Source: Bacillus sp. 2B10
GTDB taxonomy: Bacteria > Pseudomonadota > Alphaproteobacteria > Sphingomonadales > Sphingomonadaceae
DNA length: 64,000 nt
Direction: 5' to 3'
NCBI GenBank assembly: GCA_003946805.1
Contig: RPSH01000007.1
Span: 1-64,000, forward strand
Position 1 is the first letter of the stretch. The number at the start of each line of letters is the position of its first letter. Both the position numbers and the translations under genes were made by a program. This document shows positions 62,404-64,000 of this stretch, in pieces. A model generated the notes under the pieces. That model was not told the DNA's origin, did not search any database, and saw only the letters and a list, made by a program, of their open reading frames with translations.

Positions 62404-63204
62404 TCACCGCAGCGGCAACGCGGCCGGCTGCGTCGGATAGAGCATCGGTCGCATGTCCGGCACCGCCTGCGCCAGCGCACCGGCCATCAGCGCCGCGACG
62501 TGATCGGCACCGGCCCGGCCGAGATGGGTGCGATCGAACGACAGCTTGCGCTGGGCAAACGGCGTGTCGTTCACTTCGCCCGCCCTGGCCGGCCGGGCCA
62601 CCGCGGCGGCGGTCGGCGGCAGTTGCGCGAACCGTTCGGCCCAGCCCTCGCCATTGCGGTTCAGTTCGGCCAGCGTCAGCGCGTTGAGATCGACCATCGG
62701 CACGTCCATCTCGCGCGCGACGCGGCGGACGGCCTCGGCCCAGGGGGCAAGGTCGTTGTCGACCTTCCCGTCCCTGTAGATGCGGCGGCTGAGCGGGGTC
62801 ACGAGGATCGGCACCGCCCCGGCGGCGCGTGTCTCGACGACGTAGCGGCGCAGGTTCGCGGGAAATTCGGTGGCGAGGTCGGTCGAGCGGCCGGGCTTGC
62901 CGGGTTGGTCGTTGTGACCGAACTGGATCACTACCCACGTCCTTGCGAACCCTGGCGTCTTCATTTCGGCCAGCGCGAGGTCCCATGACCCTTCGGTGCG
63001 ATAGCTGCCCGAAGATCGCCCGCCGCGGGCCAGGTTCACGCAGGCCAGAAAGGACGCGACATGCTCCGCGCAGAAGCTGCCGCCCCACCCGCCGCTGACC
63101 GCGGTGGTCGAATCGCCAACCAGCACGACCTTCGACGCGCGGATCGGCACGACGGGGGGAGCCTGTCCGGCGAGGAGCGCAGCGAGCAGCAGCGACATCG
63201 TCAT
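62404..63204 (-). CDS. Rhamnogalacturonan acetylesterase-like SGNH hydrolase
   Basis: The 266-residue esterase has block I VLVGDSTTAVSGGWG (nucleophile Ser32), block II NLARGGRSSGSYRTEG, block III VVIQFGHNDQPGK and block V FDRTHLGRAGADHV (Asp/His). This is the carbohydrate esterase family 12 pattern of YesT/RhgT, which deacetylates pectin backbones. The N terminus is a short signal (MTMSLLLAALLAG). ATG 63204 or 63198 could be the start. It lies between the GH43 and pectinesterase genes with 7- and 11-base gaps. Confidence 0.92.
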   Translation of the reverse strand: MTMSLLLAALLAGQAPPVVPIRASKVVLVGDSTTAVSGGWGGSFCAEHVASFLACVNLARGGRSSGSYRTEGSWDLALAEMKTPGFARTWVVIQFGHNDQPGKPGRSTDLATEFPANLRRYVVETRAAGAVPILVTPLSRRIYRDGKVDNDLAPWAEAVRRVAREMDVPMVDLNALTLAELNRNGEGWAERFAQLPPTAAAVARPARAGEVNDTPFAQRKLSFDRTHLGRAGADHVAALMAGALAQAVPDMRPMLYPTQPAALPLR

Positions 63205-63211
63205 TCCCCCC

Positions 63212-64000
63212 TCACAGTGCGGTGAAGCGGAAGTCGCGGAAGCGGGCGGTGCCGCTGCCCGCCGAATACAGCCCCGGCCGCAGCATCAGGAACCCGCCGC
63301 GGACATTGTGGTGATAGCCCGACACCTCCATCCCGCGATCGAAACGGTTCCAGGTGCGCCCGTCGTCGCCGCTGGTGTGAAAGGACACGATATGCCGGTC
63401 GTTGGTCACCCGCATCCGCATCCTAGCCCCATGCGGATTGGCCGGCCGCCCGCGTTCGATGCCATATTGGTGCGTGACGAAGCGCTTCTCATCGAAGCCG
63501 AGCCCGCAATACAGCTTGTCGTCGTAGAACAGGATCAGCCCCGCCGTACCGCCGGGCGCGATCTCGACATCGCATTCGAAGCGATAGCCGGTATCGCCCG
63601 CGATCAGCAGCAGCGGCGCGCCGTCCGACGGCGCCTTGCCCTTGCCATCGAGCAGCAGCGCGCCGCGATCGACCCGCACCCGCGCACGGTCCTGCGGCGT
63701 GGGGCGGAAGAAATTCCATTTGGTGCCGAGCGCCAGCTTCGCGAAATCGTCGGACAGCGCCTGTCCGTGGCGCACCGCCTGCCCGCCCTTCGGCTTCGCG
63801 ATCGGCTGCGACAGGTCGCCGCCGGTCATCCGGAACCACCCATCGGGCGTCCATTCGACCGGATCGAGCAGCGCCTGCCGCCCGAGCGTCCAATAGCCGT
63901 TCTCATAGCCGTGATAGACCGACCACCAGCTGCCGTCCGGTCCCTCGATCAGCGTCGCATGGCCGCGCGACCACCATTTCTCGCCGAGCGACGTGGTGCG
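63212..64000 (-). CDS. GH43-family glycoside hydrolase, C-terminal part (cut by window edge)
   Basis: The frame is open from the right edge to TGA at 63212. The first 57 residues read GHATLIEGPDGSWWSVYHGY, ENGYWTLGRQALLDPVEWTP. This is the end of a five-bladed propeller of GH43 (beta-xylosidase/arabinofuranosidase/galactanase). About 195 residues of a concanavalin-like (DUF1349-type) domain follow: WNFFRPTPQDRARVRVDRGA, AGLILFYDDKLYCGLGFDEK. The catalytic Asp residues lie outside the window. It starts the pectin group seen here. Confidence 0.9.
   Translation of the reverse strand, partial: RTTSLGEKWWSRGHATLIEGPDGSWWSVYHGYENGYWTLGRQALLDPVEWTPDGWFRMTGGDLSQPIAKPKGGQAVRHGQALSDDFAKLALGTKWNFFRPTPQDRARVRVDRGALLLDGKGKAPSDGAPLLLIAGDTGYRFECDVEIAPGGTAGLILFYDDKLYCGLGFDEKRFVTHQYGIERGRPANPHGARMRMRVTNDRHIVSFHTSGDDGRTWNRFDRGMEVSGYHHNVRGGFLMLRPGLYSAGSGTARFRDFRFTAL

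Overview
The window is a chromosomal stretch of a high-GC alphaproteobacterium, most likely Sphingomonas or a close relative in the Sphingomonadales. The reasons are very GC-rich coding DNA with third-position bias, a MipZ-type ParA ATPase, a three-gene proton-translocating transhydrogenase (pntA1/pntA2/pntB) next to an aa3-oxidase subunit IV-like small protein, a TonB-dependent receptor, several ROK proteins and FucP-like sugar carriers, and many dispersed inverted-repeat elements between genes. No rRNA, CRISPR array, phage or plasmid backbone was seen. Two tRNAs are present (Val-TAC and Ser-GGA).

Layout, left to right. 1-245: tail of an IS5-type transposase and a small inverted-repeat element. 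390-3995: a class III aminotransferase divergent from an E. coli-type phosphatidylserine decarboxylase, then a TIM-barrel hydrolase. 4186-6956: M61 peptidase and a ROK kinase. 7094-17670: a sugar-use block with two esterases and a GH3 beta-glucosidase on the minus strand, divergent from a ROK repressor, then a SnoaL-like protein, a ROK fructokinase, a DUF3060 protein and a FucP-like MFS carrier. 17908-23231: cell-wall genes (mpl and ldcA divergent for murein recycling; an LpoA-like lipoprotein divergent from rsmI) interrupted by a lower-GC NYN-domain gene. 23376-26497: zinc ribbon protein, GntR regulator, nitroreductase, POT peptide transporter. 26593-28145: tRNA-Val, a repeat-rich gap and a winged-helix regulator. 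28221-32229: transhydrogenase operon carrying two extra genes (a bacterial PH-domain protein and a DUF559 nuclease inside a repeat). 32421-36401: sigma-54 activator, RluE-like pseudouridine synthase, DUF4253 protein, S-formylglutathione hydrolase. 36544-40436: a DgoR-like regulator divergent from sodium/sugar symporter, dgoK and dgoA. 40721-49575: exonuclease, phosphomannomutase, mipZ with a J-domain gene, panC, a glutaredoxin-MauE fusion, PEP carboxylase. 49702-55998: phasin-like protein, HAD phosphatase, Mla-type lipid transport operon (permease, ATPase, MCE protein, lipoprotein), LysE exporter, cyclophilin. 56090-64000: tRNA-Ser, a two-domain TetR regulator divergent from a TonB receptor and a secreted tyrosine-type phosphatase, then a pectin-degradation group (pectinesterase, rhamnogalacturonan acetylesterase, GH43) that runs off the right edge.

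The genes describe a free-living or plant-associated heterotroph equipped for plant polysaccharides: beta-glucosides, galactose derivatives through 2-keto-3-deoxy-galactonate, and pectin. Housekeeping functions for wall recycling, outer-membrane lipid homeostasis and anaplerosis lie between these blocks.

The most unusual layer is the intergenic one. At least five families of inverted-repeat elements sit between genes. One family carries a DUF559 (Vsr-like) nuclease ORF between its two arms at 30018-30517, while a compact copy without the ORF lies at 9943-10080. A second family is seen with and without an inner 90-base palindrome (27001-27185 and 141-243), and the two states differ exactly as expected for slippage between 5-base direct repeats.
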